DNA of 64,000 nt from Hibiscus mutabilis (taxonomy: Eukaryota > Streptophyta > Magnoliopsida > Malvales > Malvaceae): contig CM033723.1 of the NCBI GenBank assembly GCA_019671005.1, positions 19,483,254 through 19,547,253 of the forward strand, written 5' to 3'. This document shows positions 45,995 through 56,745 of the stretch, in pieces. The notes beneath the pieces are model-generated. The model did no database searches. It had not been told where the DNA came from and saw only the letters and a list, made by a program, of their open reading frames with translations. Each line of letters opens with the position of its first letter. Position 1 is the first letter of the stretch. The position numbers and the translations under genes were made by a program.

Positions 45995-46504
45995 CTAGGG
46001 TATTGCCGAGGCATGTGCCGCCGTGGCGACTGCTCCCAAGATTGCCGAGGTGTGCGCGTCAAAGACTGCTGCGACGTCGAGAGTTGGCGAGGTGTGTGCA
46101 TCCATGGTTGCTGAGGCGTCTAGGGTTGCCGAGGCGTCAAGGGTTGACGAGGCGTCTAGGGTTGTCGAGGCGTCGAGGGTTGCCGAGGCAACTAGAATTT
46201 GTTCATCCGGGAATGCATCGCATATCTCTAGATCCGCATCCTCCTCCCTATTGCGTTCCAGACGTGATAAGTGATCGGCCACTTGGTTTTCTGATCCTTT
46301 CCTGTCCTTAATTTCAATATCAAATTCTTGCAAAAGTAATATCCAATGAATCAAACGAGGTTTAGCATCCTTTTTAGCAAATAAGTATTTGATTGCCGAA
46401 TGGTCCGTATGAACAATTACCTTTGTACCAATTAAATAGGATCGGAACTTGTCAAATGCGAAAACTACAGCTAGTAACTCTTTCTCCGTTGTTGTGTAAT
46501 TCAC
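45995..46504 (-). pseudogene. Athila RNase H and repetitive tether, copy B
   Basis: Continues RNase H from YTTTEKELLAVVFAFDKF, with HTDHSAIKYLFAKKD and QVADHLSRLERN. A tether follows with repeated ATLDAS/TTLDAS units (about 46200-46010) encoded by GTTGCCGAGGC-type DNA. A one-base deletion near 46525 separates it from the RT frame. Confidence 0.87.
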
Positions 46505-47590
46505 TTGAGCACCATTAAGAGTTCTCTAGCGTAGTATATCACATGGAAGGTCTTACCTGTGCGTTGGCCTAGGACTGCTCCTACCGCGAAATCACTTGCA
46601 TCACACATGAGCTCAAAAGGTAGTGTCCAATCTGGTGGAACGACAATGGGTGTCGAGGCAAGCTTTTTCTTTAGGGTTTCGAATGCTTGGGTACAAGAAT
46701 CATCAAAATCGAAGACTTTATCCTGTTCAAGCAAATTACACAAGGGTTTAGTGATTTTAGAAAAATTATGAATGAACCTCCTGTAAAAACCTGCATGTCT
46801 GAGAAAACTTCGAATTCCTTTAACCGAATTTGGTGGGGGTAATCTCTCGATCACGTCCACCTTGGCTTTGTCTACTTCAATTCCCTTGGATGAAATCTTG
46901 TGGCCGAGCACTATTCCTTCATCTACCATAAAGTGGCGTTTCTCCCAATTGAGGACTAAATCCGTTTCTTCGCATCTTGCTAGCACCCTCTCTAAATTGC
47001 CGAGACAGCCGTCGAAGTCATTACCAAAAACTGAAAAATCATCCATGAAGATCTCAAGGAAGTCTTCGACCATGTCTGAAAAGAGTGCCATCATGCATCT
47101 TTGGAAGGTTGCCGGGGCGTTACACAATCTGAACGGCATCCTTCAGAAGGCATAAGTATCGTATGGGCATGTGAAGGTTGTCTTTTCTTGATCTTCTGGT
47201 GCTATGGCAATCTGATTGTAACCTAAATAGCCATCAAGAAAACAATAAAAGGGTTTACCTGCAAGACGGTCAAGCATTTGATCAATAAAGGGTAATGGGA
47301 AGTGATATTTCCTAGTGGCTTTGTTTAGCTTTCGATAGTCCATACAAACCCTCCAACCGGTCACAGTCCTGGTTGGGATAAGTTCATTATTTTCATTGCT
47401 TACCACTGTTATACCTCCCTTTTTCGGTACACATTGTACCGGACTTACCCACGTACTATCGGAGATAGGGTATATAATGACGGCGTCAAGCCACTTGATG
47501 ATTTCTTTCATTACAACCCCTTTCATGGCATGATTCAGTCTCCTCTGGGACTCAATTGAAGGTTTGTGATCATCTTCCAACAAGATCTTG
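46505..47590 (-). pseudogene. Athila reverse transcriptase, copy B
   Basis: VCMDYRKLNKATRKYHF, FLDGYLGYNQIAIAPEDQ, MPFRLCNAPATFQRCM, catalytic FMDDFSVFGND near 47045, then CDASDFAVGAVLGQR of RNase H. TGA at 47143-47145 (CGA in copy A) interrupts fingers and palm. Otherwise the RT is well preserved. Confidence 0.9.
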
Positions 47591-48700
47591 TGCATGCACA
47601 ACGCCGGGCTAATTCCCTTCAAGTCGGCAATTGTCCACCCTATTGCCTTTTTGTGTAGCTTCAACATCTTGATCAGCTTCTTTTCCTGCTCAGGCTGTAA
47701 CTTAGAAGAAATAATTACAGGCAATGTATTATCGGTCCCTAAGTATACATATTTTAGTTGCTCTGGCAATTGTTTCAACTCAAGAATCGGTGGTTGTTCG
47801 ATAGAGGGTTTTTCGAGTTTACCTTCCTTACCTGAGTAATCCAGTGGTTCAAAATATGTACCTGGTCGGTTGACTAGCCAATTTGCCTCTTCTTGTTGTT
47901 CCTCATTGACCGGTTCTTCATACTCCTCAGGTTCCTCTTGATCGGCAATGTAGTTGCCGAGGTAACTAAATTCCTCATCGAAGTTAAACTCTGCCGTGGC
48001 ATGAAGTAGTTGGCATTCTTCTGGATCATCGACATGCCTTAGTGTTTGGAACACATTTAGTTTGACATGCTGGTCATTCACCCTCATTGTGAGTTCTCCC
48101 TTTTCAACGTCGATCAAGGTTCTCCCTGTCGCTAGGAATGGTCTCCCGAGAATGATGGGCGCATGCTCATCTGCTTCACAATCCAAAACAATAAAGTCAG
48201 CGGGAAAAATAAATTTATCGACTTTTACCAGTATGTCTTCGATTTTTCCCTCTAGATGCACATAGGATCTGTCGGCTAGCTGCAGCATGCCTGTTGTAGG
48301 TCTTGCCTTCCCGATTCCTAGTTTTTGGAAAACCGATTTAGGCATCAAGTTTATGCTAGCCCCAAGGTCGCATAATGCTTTCCCGACATAGTGATTTCCA
48401 ATAGAACAGGGTATTGTGAAACTTCCGGGATCCTTCAACTTAGGTGGCATACGATTTTGCAACATTGCCATGCATCCCTCTGTCGCGGCAACTGTTTCAA
48501 ACTCTCCTAGCCTTGTTCTTTTGGACACAATGTCTTTAAGGAACTTGGCATAGTTTGGCATTTGTTCAATTGCTTCCACCAGTGGCAAGTTGATGTGGAC
48601 TTGCTTTAGGATATCAAGAAACTTCTTGAATTGGTATTCTTGCTTTTGTCGCTTCAACCTTTGTGGGAATGGTGGTGGAAGTCGGATATCTTCGATCCTT
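47591..48700 (-). pseudogene. Athila protease and linker, copy B
   Basis: Part of the 806-codon frame 49563-47143. The active-site segment is CDLGASINLMPKS near 48370, with IILGRPFLATGRTLID near 48150. An acidic linker (EEPEEYEEPVNEEQQEE) leads to RT. No stop lies in this part; it is broken only by defects on either side. Confidence 0.85.
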
Positions 48701-50448
48701 TCATTGGTTTGAAACCTGATTGACGACATTACCTGGACATCTAGAGTTGCCGAGGCATTATCAACTGGGGTTGTTGAGGCATGCTTATCGCAAGTTGCCG
48801 AGGCGTCTTTATCGTCGGTTGCCGAGGCATGCTTATTGTTGGTTGCCGAGGCATGCTTATTGCCGGTTGCCGCGGCAATTCCTGGTTCAGCATCTGAGGC
48901 TTTGCCGCTAGGTTCATCTTGATCTTTTTGTGGAGTTTTGTTTGATGAGCGGGTTTGAACCTCTCTAAGTTGTTGGCCACTTCTAGTGGTGATCGCCTTA
49001 CATTGCTCATGGCCAGTTCCTCTTGCGACTTCAGTATCGCTAGGTAAACCTCCTTGTGGTCTAGTATTCAGATTTTGAGCAAACTGTCCGACTTGATTTT
49101 CCAATGATTTGATTGCCGCCTCTTGGTTTTGCAATCTCATCTCGGTCCTGTTAATAAAAGCATCAATTCTTTTTATGAAATTACTATTCTCAGCCATATA
49201 AGATTCAGTTTTCATCATAAAAGCATTTAGAGAATTTTCCAAAGAACTAGATGTCGTCTGTTGTTGCTGAGGCATCTGTTGCCGTGGCATATTCTGCTGG
49301 AATCCCGATGCTTGTGCATTCTGATTGTTCTGGTTTAGAGCATTGTTGGGATTACTCCATGAAAAATTCGGGTGCTTCTTCCAAGGTGGATTGTATGTAT
49401 TGGACATCACATTGTTGTTTCGATTGTAATTCCCTACATAGAAGCTGGATTCCGGATTCTGCATACATTCAAAAGAATTATGGTTATCACCACATAACTC
49501 ACAAAAAGAATCCATTACCTTGACTTCATGTGTGTTGTTTGGTTTTTGCATGTTCTGGACCATCTTGGTTAAAGCGGCAAATTATGCCGAAATTGAATCT
49601 GATGATCCTAGTTCATGTATTGTGGCTTGGCGTCTAACTCCTCCTCTTCTAGTATATGGGAATTGATAATCATTCTTGGCCAGCCTGTTTAAGATTTGCA
49701 TTGCTTCTTCCGGCGACTTATCTAGGACTATACCGTTTGTCGAGGCATTTAGCATCATCCTTGTTGGTGTATTCACGGCGTTGTAAAACATTGTTACTTG
49801 AGTCCACACCGGGAATCTGTGTAAAGGGCATTTGTGTAGAAGTTCTCTATATCGCTCCCAAGCCTCGTACATGGATTCATCATTTGCCTGCCGAAAAGAA
49901 GTAATGTCTTTACGAAGCTTATCAGTCAAATTTGTAGGATTAAATCTAGCAAGGAAATCACCACAAAGATCAGTCCAAGATGCTATGGATCTGGTAGGAA
50001 TGCTATTCAACCATGCTTTCGCCCTATCCCTCAGTGAATAGGGGAATAATCTTAATCGTAGGACATCGGGGGTGACTCTGTGTATCTTGAACGAGTTGCA
50101 AATCTCGAGGAAAGATTTCAAATGTTGTCGTGCATCTTCAGTTGCTGAGCCGCCAAATTGACCTATTGTGTTGATCATATTAAACATTATCGGTTTCAAC
50201 TCAAAGTGGTCAGCTTCAATTTCAGGTGCGACAACTCCTGGGTTAAGTCCATCAAGATCTTCTTCAAGATAGTCTCGAATAGTTCTGCTTCGTGCAAGAA
50301 TCACTCCTCCTCCTGCTCAAACATCTTGATTCATATTTCCGTCTTGATTTGCCATTTCTTCTCTTATCTTTCGTCTAAGTCTTTGTAAGGTTCGTTCGAT
50401 TTCTAGATCAAAGGGATATTCTAGTGAAGTCGGTCTCGCCCTGGTCAT
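48701..50448 (-). pseudogene. Athila gag, copy B
   Basis: ATG at 50448 (MTRARPTSLEYPF). TGA at 50317-50319 and TAA at 49582-49584 break it. Between them lies the capsid domain (GQFGGSATEDARQHLKSF ... SLRDRAKAWLNS). The zinc knuckle is CELCGDNHNSFEC at about 49500, and a Gln/Asn-rich stretch follows. The linker near 48730-48900 repeats HASAT and DNASAT peptides from GTTGCCGAGGCATGC-type DNA, with a perfect palindrome at 48867-48878. Confidence 0.9.
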
Positions 50449-50546
50449 ATACCAATGCAAAACCAAAGTTTGTTAGCCCTTTGAATTTTAAACAAGAAAA
50501 GTAAAAAGAAAGTGCAAGAAAGTAAAAACAAAGTCGCTATTGCCAA

Positions 50547-50564
50547 TCCCCGGCAACGGCGCCA
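50547..50564 (-). promoter_or_regulatory. Primer binding site, tRNA-Asp type (Athila B)
   Basis: Minus strand TGGCGCCGTTGCCGGGGA, identical to 1413-1430, six bases from the LTR. Confidence 0.92.
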
Positions 50565-50570
50565 AAAACT

Positions 50571-52125
50571 TGTTGCGCGTAATAAGTGCTACGCAAATGT
50601 GCAAGTATACACGTCGCAAGTTATAGTATAAAAGATATCGTCTCCACAGGGATTGGTGCCACTTCAAGAATCTAGTCTCTTGCATTGTAAAAAGTAAAAA
50701 CACAAGTAAAGGATTATAGAAGTTTTAACTAATAACTAATCTAGAAAGCAATTAAGTAAATGAAAATATGAGATCGAATGAGAGAGATAGGCCAGGTTAT
50801 CGTGAGTTGAGGTGTGATAGCCGATTGGATCATCTTGGTAAAAGAGTGCACGGGCAACTCAGTTGCCGTGGCAACTTGCACAACGGGGTTGCCTTGGCAA
50901 CAAATCGATGGTTGCCTGGGCGACTAGTTGGGCAACTACTTGGGCGTCTGGGCAGCAACCTTCAAGGTTCGGCAGAGCGTTCTTCAATGGTTTCTTCTTA
51001 TCCCTAAGTCGAAACTCTAGCTACTTGTGCATGCCTTGATAATACATCCCTGCGTGAATCAAGGGTGAACAACAACCAATCTTGCGCTCCTCTTAGCCGT
51101 TGAAATCCTTAACTTATTCCTAAGCCGGATTAATCTTCACCATCAATAGATTGAATAAAGATCATATTCATTCGTTTCTTGAATCTAACTCTCCCGATAT
51201 TAGATAAATAGATGAAATCACGAGATCCTCTCCCAATTCACTCGCAAAAAATAATAAGAACCAAGAATGAATAAACCTTGAAATAGAAAAGTGCAAACTC
51301 TTATTACCTAAACAAAAACCAATAGTTTCTCACAACCACAAAACACAATAACCATAGCCAAGTAGATTTAGTTCATGGCTAGGTTCCAAAGAAACACAAG
51401 ATAAATAATCCCTATCATGAACCCAATCGAACAAGGAAGAAAAGATGAAGCTTGTCGAAAATCCCTTGCCCTAGATGCTTGTCGAAAATTCCCCTTGCTT
51501 TCTCCCTTGGACTTGTCGAAATTTTCCCTAATGCTCCCTCTTTCCAAGTTGTCGAAATCTCCTTGCTATTTATAGGGCTAGGCCAAAGTCCTTCTTTGAG
51601 GAGGAGTTTGAGTTGGAATTAAATTATCTTTAAAGAATATAATTATTTATTAAAATTTTATTCCTATTAGAACTTCTCATATCTGCTTGGAATTTAATTC
51701 TTCTTTAATCTCTGCATGGCAATCAAATTACTTTGGGCTTGGGCCTTGCTCCATGTCATCTTGGGCTTGTAAAGTCATTAATTTCGACATCCCTATTGCA
51801 TTTTCTCTTTGTCGACAATTACCATGGCAACTGGCTCGGCGTCTCCTTCATGCATTGCCCTGGCAACTAGCTCGGCATATCCTTCATGCATTGCCCTGGC
51901 CACTAGCTCGGCATTGCTTTGGCAAGTGATCCTGCACATACACACACAAAGCACACCAAAGCAGCATCTTTTCCACAAGAACTACCAAGTTATGTAATCA
52001 AGCTCAACGATGGAAGGAAACATGGATTAATGCATGAATGGCTAACTATGCAACTAATATGAGCCTAAGTCTAACAATAATATGAGTAAAAAGGGTAAGA
52101 AAATAGTACTTTTGAACACTTATCA
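50571..52125 (-). repeat. 5' LTR of Athila copy B
   Basis: On plus it opens TGTTGCGCG and closes CACTTATCA. It is collinear with 40257-41810, with the TATA box at 51568-51574 (minus) and 36-bp repeats at about 51820-51915. Confidence 0.95.
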
Positions 52126-52130
52126 AGTAC
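52126..52130. repeat. Target site duplication of Athila B, right copy
   Basis: AGTAC, matching 40252-40256. Confidence 0.93.
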
Positions 52131-52728
52131 CTAAAGCTCGGTGCAAGCACTTCCAAAACATCCCTATAAACTGCGGATCTCTATCTGAAATAATCAACTT
52201 AGGCACCCCGTGCAACCTTACAATTTCAGCAACATACAAATCTGCCAACTAATCTAGCGAGTACGTCGTATGCACAGGTAGAAAATATGCACACTTTGTA
52301 AACTGATCAACAATCACCCAAATGGAATCCCTTTTAGAAGGTGTCAAAGGCAACCCTGACACAAAATCCATGGTGATCCTTTCCCACATCCACTTTGGAA
52401 ATTTGAACGCCTGCAACAACTGGAAGGAAACTGATGTTCAGCTTTCACTCGCTGACACACCATACATCTACCAACAAAATTAGCCACGTCCTTTTTCAGC
52501 CCCACCCAATAATACTCCTTCCTCAACCCCTGATACATTTTAGTACTACCAGGATGCATAGCAAAAAGGACTAGCATGTGCCTCGGTCAACATCGTCCGC
52601 CTCAACTCCTCGTCACAAGGCACCACAATCCAATCTTTAAAGAAAAAAACCCCATCACCATTAAAGTGAAATATCCGTAAGATTTCCATCCATGATGTCC
52701 TTGACATGAGGTACCAACGCCTCATCAT
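52131..52728 (-). pseudogene. Integrase N-terminal part (element H)
   Basis: HPGSTKMYQGLRKEYYWVG and CMVCQRVKAEHQFP form the zinc-binding region. The core follows with MDFVSGLPLTP-like codons and the second Asp in ISDRDPQF just before the B insertion. Frameshifts fall near 52430 and 52560. It continues at 40251 on the far side of B. Confidence 0.85.
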
Positions 52729-53170
52729 ACGGCTATTTTTCTTTAATCAACCGTGCCAAAGAAGGTTTCACTTGCAATTCTACCAACAACCCTCCATCAC
52801 GGGTCACACTTAACCTAGAAAACATGGCTCTCAACTCTAAAATGGCCTTTCTACACAAAGCATCTGCTACCAATTTGGCTTTACTCAGATAGTACTCAAT
52901 GGTCAAATCGTAATCCTTCAATAACTCTAACCACCTACGCTGACGAAGATTCAACTCTTTATGAGTCATCAAATACTTCAACTCTTATGGTTGGTGTATA
53001 CAACACACTTTTCACCATAAAGTTAATGTCTCCAAATTTTTAAGACAAACACTACCTCCGCGAGCTCCAATTCATGCATAGGGTAGTTGCGTTTATGCAC
53101 TTTCAACTACCTCGATGCATAAGCCACGACCTTCCCATTCTACATCAATACACACCCTAACCCAACGTAG
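52729..53170 (-). pseudogene. RNase H (element H)
   Basis: MKYLMTHKELNLRQRRWLEL and the DYDLTIEYYLSKAKLVADAL region match RNase H of E. The active-site DAL is kept, but stops and a frameshift occur near 52985 and 53110. Confidence 0.82.
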
Positions 53171-54130
53171 AATGCGTCACTATACAACATAAACTCTTTC
53201 CCTGACTCAGGCTGAATCAATATTGAACCTTGCGTCAAAGCTTCCTTCAACTTCTCAAATGCCTGCTGTCTCGCTTCCGTCCACACAAACCGTTCATCTT
53301 TTTGCAACAATTTGGTCAACGAAGCAGCAACTCTCAAAAATCCATCCACAAAACGACGGTAATAACCTGCCAAGCACAGAAAACTACGGACTTCTATCAC
53401 TAACTTTGACTGCTTCCAATTCACAACCACATCAACCTTTTTATGATCTACTCGAATACCCTCTGCTGAAACCACATGGCCAAGAAAAACCACCTCCCTA
53501 ATCCAAAAATTGCACTTACTCAACTTAGCATGCAGCTGATTATCCAACAAGGTCTGCAACACAATCCTCAAGTGTCGATCATGATCATTCTCGGTACAAG
53601 AGTACACAAGGATATCACTAATGAACACTACTACAAATTGGTCCAAAAATTCATGGAATACAAGGTTCATCATATCCATGAATGTTGTTGGCACATTTGT
53701 TAGTCCAAACGGCATTACCAATAACTCATAATGGCCATACCTCATACGGAAAGTAGTTTTCAACACATCTTTATCCTTCACCTTCAACTGATAATATCCA
53801 TATCTCAAATCAATCTTGGAGAACACCGTAGCTCCTCGAAATTGATCGAACATATCATCAATCTGTGGCAAGTGATAGTTGTTCTTAATCGTCAATTTAT
53901 TCAGTTGCCAACAGTCTGTACACATCCTCAGCATGCCATCCTTCTTTTTCACAAACAACATCAGTGCTCTCCATGGCGACACACTAGGCTAGATGAAACC
54001 CCGATCTAGCAACTCCTAAGGTTGCGTCCTCAACTCTTTCAACTCCTTTTGTGCCATGAGATATGGTGCAATTGACATCGGAGCCGAATCAACATATGTC
54101 TCGATGCAAAACTCCACCTCCCTGTTCGGT
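53171..54130 (-). pseudogene. Reverse transcriptase (element H), active site mutated
   Basis: The ORF 53982-53140 covers SPWRALMLFVKKKDG, SKIDLRYGYYQLKVKDKD, MPFGLTNVPTTFMDMMN and the thumb/connection SFLCLAGYYRRFVDGF. The catalytic motif reads FISDILVYS: the first Asp of the FIDD box is Ser (codon 53617-53619). Such a change abolishes polymerase activity in this enzyme class. A stop precedes the ORF near 53990. Confidence 0.88.
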
Positions 54131-54886
54131 GGTAAACCAGGTTACTCTTTTGAAAACACACCCAAAAAGTCACAAACAATACGGATATCCTTCGTCTGCA
54201 CTTCTTCCATATTCAGGTTCATCACATAGGCTAGATATGCCTGACATCCATTTTCTAGCAACTTATGCGCTTCCATGGCCGAAACCATATTAGACAAGAA
54301 CTTTACATTCTATCCCACAACCACCACCTCATAATCATCAGCAAGCCTCAAAGAAACTCGCTTGGTCTCAAAATCAACCATAGTTCGATGCTCGGACAAC
54401 TAGTCCATACCCAAAATCACGTCAAAACCATATAACAGCAACTCTATCAGGTTAGACACAAACACGCGACCCTAAACCATCAGAGGACACCTCTAATACA
54501 ACTTCCTTGTAACAACCGTTTCTCCAAAAGAACTCGTCACTTGCATACCAAAATCAAGCATTTCCACCAGTACACTAAGCAAATGTGCATGCTCATGCAA
54601 TACATATGAATGTGTGGAACCAGAATCTATCAAAGGTAACAATGACATAGACTGCAAGGTAAATGTATCTGCTATCACATATGTGTCATTTCTCCCCTCG
54701 TGATGAGCATATATCCTCGCTGGCCCGCCATCCTCTGATCGAACTACCACTATGTGCGCTACAGTCCTCTGTCCCTCCTCCCTATGTTGGAAGGTACCAT
54801 GGTCGCGCCCACGACTCCTAGGTGGTGCATCAACAGGTGCAGGTGCCTACTTTCCTCTAGCAAGCAAAGGATGATCTAATCTGATG
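54131..54886 (-). pseudogene. Protease and gag C-terminal part (element H)
   Basis: LIDSGSTHSYVLHEHAHLL at about 54640-54585 is an intact retropepsin active site. A stop falls near 54493. Downstream protease half and linker codons at 54480-54160 carry further stops. Above 54750 lies the Gag tail (RSRGRDHGTFQHREEGQR), interrupted at 54886 by solo LTR K. Confidence 0.82.
54882..54886. repeat. Target site duplication of K, left copy
   Basis: TGATG, repeated at 59557-59561. Confidence 0.88.
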
Positions 54887-56713
54887 TGTAACACCCCTTA
54901 CCCAGTCTAGAGGTTAAACTGGTTCAGGAAGTGTTACGAAACAAACATTCAAGTAGACATACGACATCTAAACACTTCTCAATTAAGTAAGTAACCAGAA
55001 ATTAGGGAAAATTAAAAAATTTAGTAAGTTTCATAGATTAAGCTCCAAAATACATTTCATATACAAACAAGTATGTTCACACTTCATGCATAACACTCCA
55101 TTTGATAGCATATAACATCTATATCATTATCTTATCAGAAGCATAATTTTCTAATTTATAATTCTATTTTTTGTCAGATATAGCTTATAGAATATTTAGG
55201 GAAATAATGAATCATTTTCAAGATTCTCTAAGTCTTAATGTAGCACCCTTAGTCAAATTAGAGGTTAAACAAAAATTAAAACATGTTACTTGTTATACAA
55301 GGAACAACAACAAGCTTATACCTCAAGAATTAACTACGAAAGAGGAGTAACTAATACAAAAGGATAATCTAAGGTCGACCAAGATATTTGAGGATATTTA
55401 GTTTTCGAGGTTGTAAGCCTAATTAGGTTCATACTTACAAAACGAATGATTAAGAGATAAAGATTATACCCAACTACTCTATTACAGGCTAATTAGTAAA
55501 CTAGCCTAAACCATAAGATTTGTCTCATGACAAAGGAAGGATGATATCTTATTCAGAGATAGTAATGAAGTCATAACATAGTTACCACCTAGATAACATC
55601 TACCTTTGAACATAATGAGTACAACTAATTACAATTTGAATCCCCACAGCTTTTATTCGAGCCATTTTAAAGTAAAGTTTACCTTTAATACCAGAAAAGC
55701 AAACATGCATCCCAAGTAACATTGCAAACAATCCAAACACTACAAGAATTATCCAACTAATCCGCATGAAACCTTGATATATGATTATTTAATTCTAATC
55801 ATATTCAACTGCAAAAGCATTACCATAATTTACTTTGTAAGATATACCAGTTTAGGGAGAATCACCAAACAACCACGGACATTCAAGCATACAATAAAGG
55901 AAGACTACCTCATTGAATAAGAAGAAATAAGGATATACATGGGAGAATGTAGAATAAAATCTATTTTACTTAACAACCAAGTTTTATTATTATTTTCAAC
56001 CAACTAGTTAACACGTTAACCTTTACCAATTCTTGAACTAATCCAATCATATTTCAAGGTACTACAAGACACAAGCAAACATCCAACAACTCACATTATT
56101 CAAGTTAACCAAAATGACATGTTCAATAAATTCCTTAAGGGCTAACTCCACCATTCAAACATGATATAAATATCTACAAGCTAGAGACAAGTAGACGTTC
56201 TAACTTATTAAATCAAACTAGTATATGCAAGGCTTCATTCGAGTAGCTAACCACACAAACATACTTTCGTCCACACATCTTAATCAACCATATAAGCCGT
56301 GTAGAAACTACTTAAACTGAATATTTAGAGAGACCCTTTTTACAAAACACATTCAAGGATGGCATAATGCTTTCAAATTACATAACATATGCACACATAT
56401 ATGCTTCTAAATGCATTACAAAACATGTTGCCACCAATAACATACTTTAGAATACTTGTGATCTAGCCAAGCTCCCAAGCTAACTTGTAATCTAGCTTTA
56501 TCCTAGAATAAGATGAAAGGATTGCATAAGTTTTCACTTAGTGAGGTAGTTTGAAGTAAATAAAACATGAACAATAATCCATCCTTTCACTTAGATCCGT
56601 CAATCAAAATACATGCATTTCTAAACTTGGATAAGAAATCACCCAATTTAAGGCAAGCCAATCAATCAAGCAATCATACATATACAAGGATAATTCGAAC
56701 CAAGCCTGTTCAG

Positions 56714-56745
<32 letters not shown>

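Larger units (their letters stand above)
40257..52125 (-). mobile_element. Athila-type retrotransposon, copy B (full length)
   Basis: 11.87 kb with both LTRs (1,554 and 1,555 bp), tRNA-Asp primer site, gag-pol and an intact env-position ORF, flanked by AGTAC duplications. The LTRs differ at a limited number of sites, about six in the first 270 bp and fewer elsewhere by eye. It is therefore younger than H but not brand new. gag-pol carries at least five stops or frameshifts, and the integrase lacks its catalytic Glu. Confidence 0.96.

Noticed and set aside
46003..46311. Arg/Pro-rich antisense frames over the Athila tether
   Set aside because: Produced by the GTTGCCGAGGC repeat DNA read backwards; the sense frame matches the RNase H-integrase tether.
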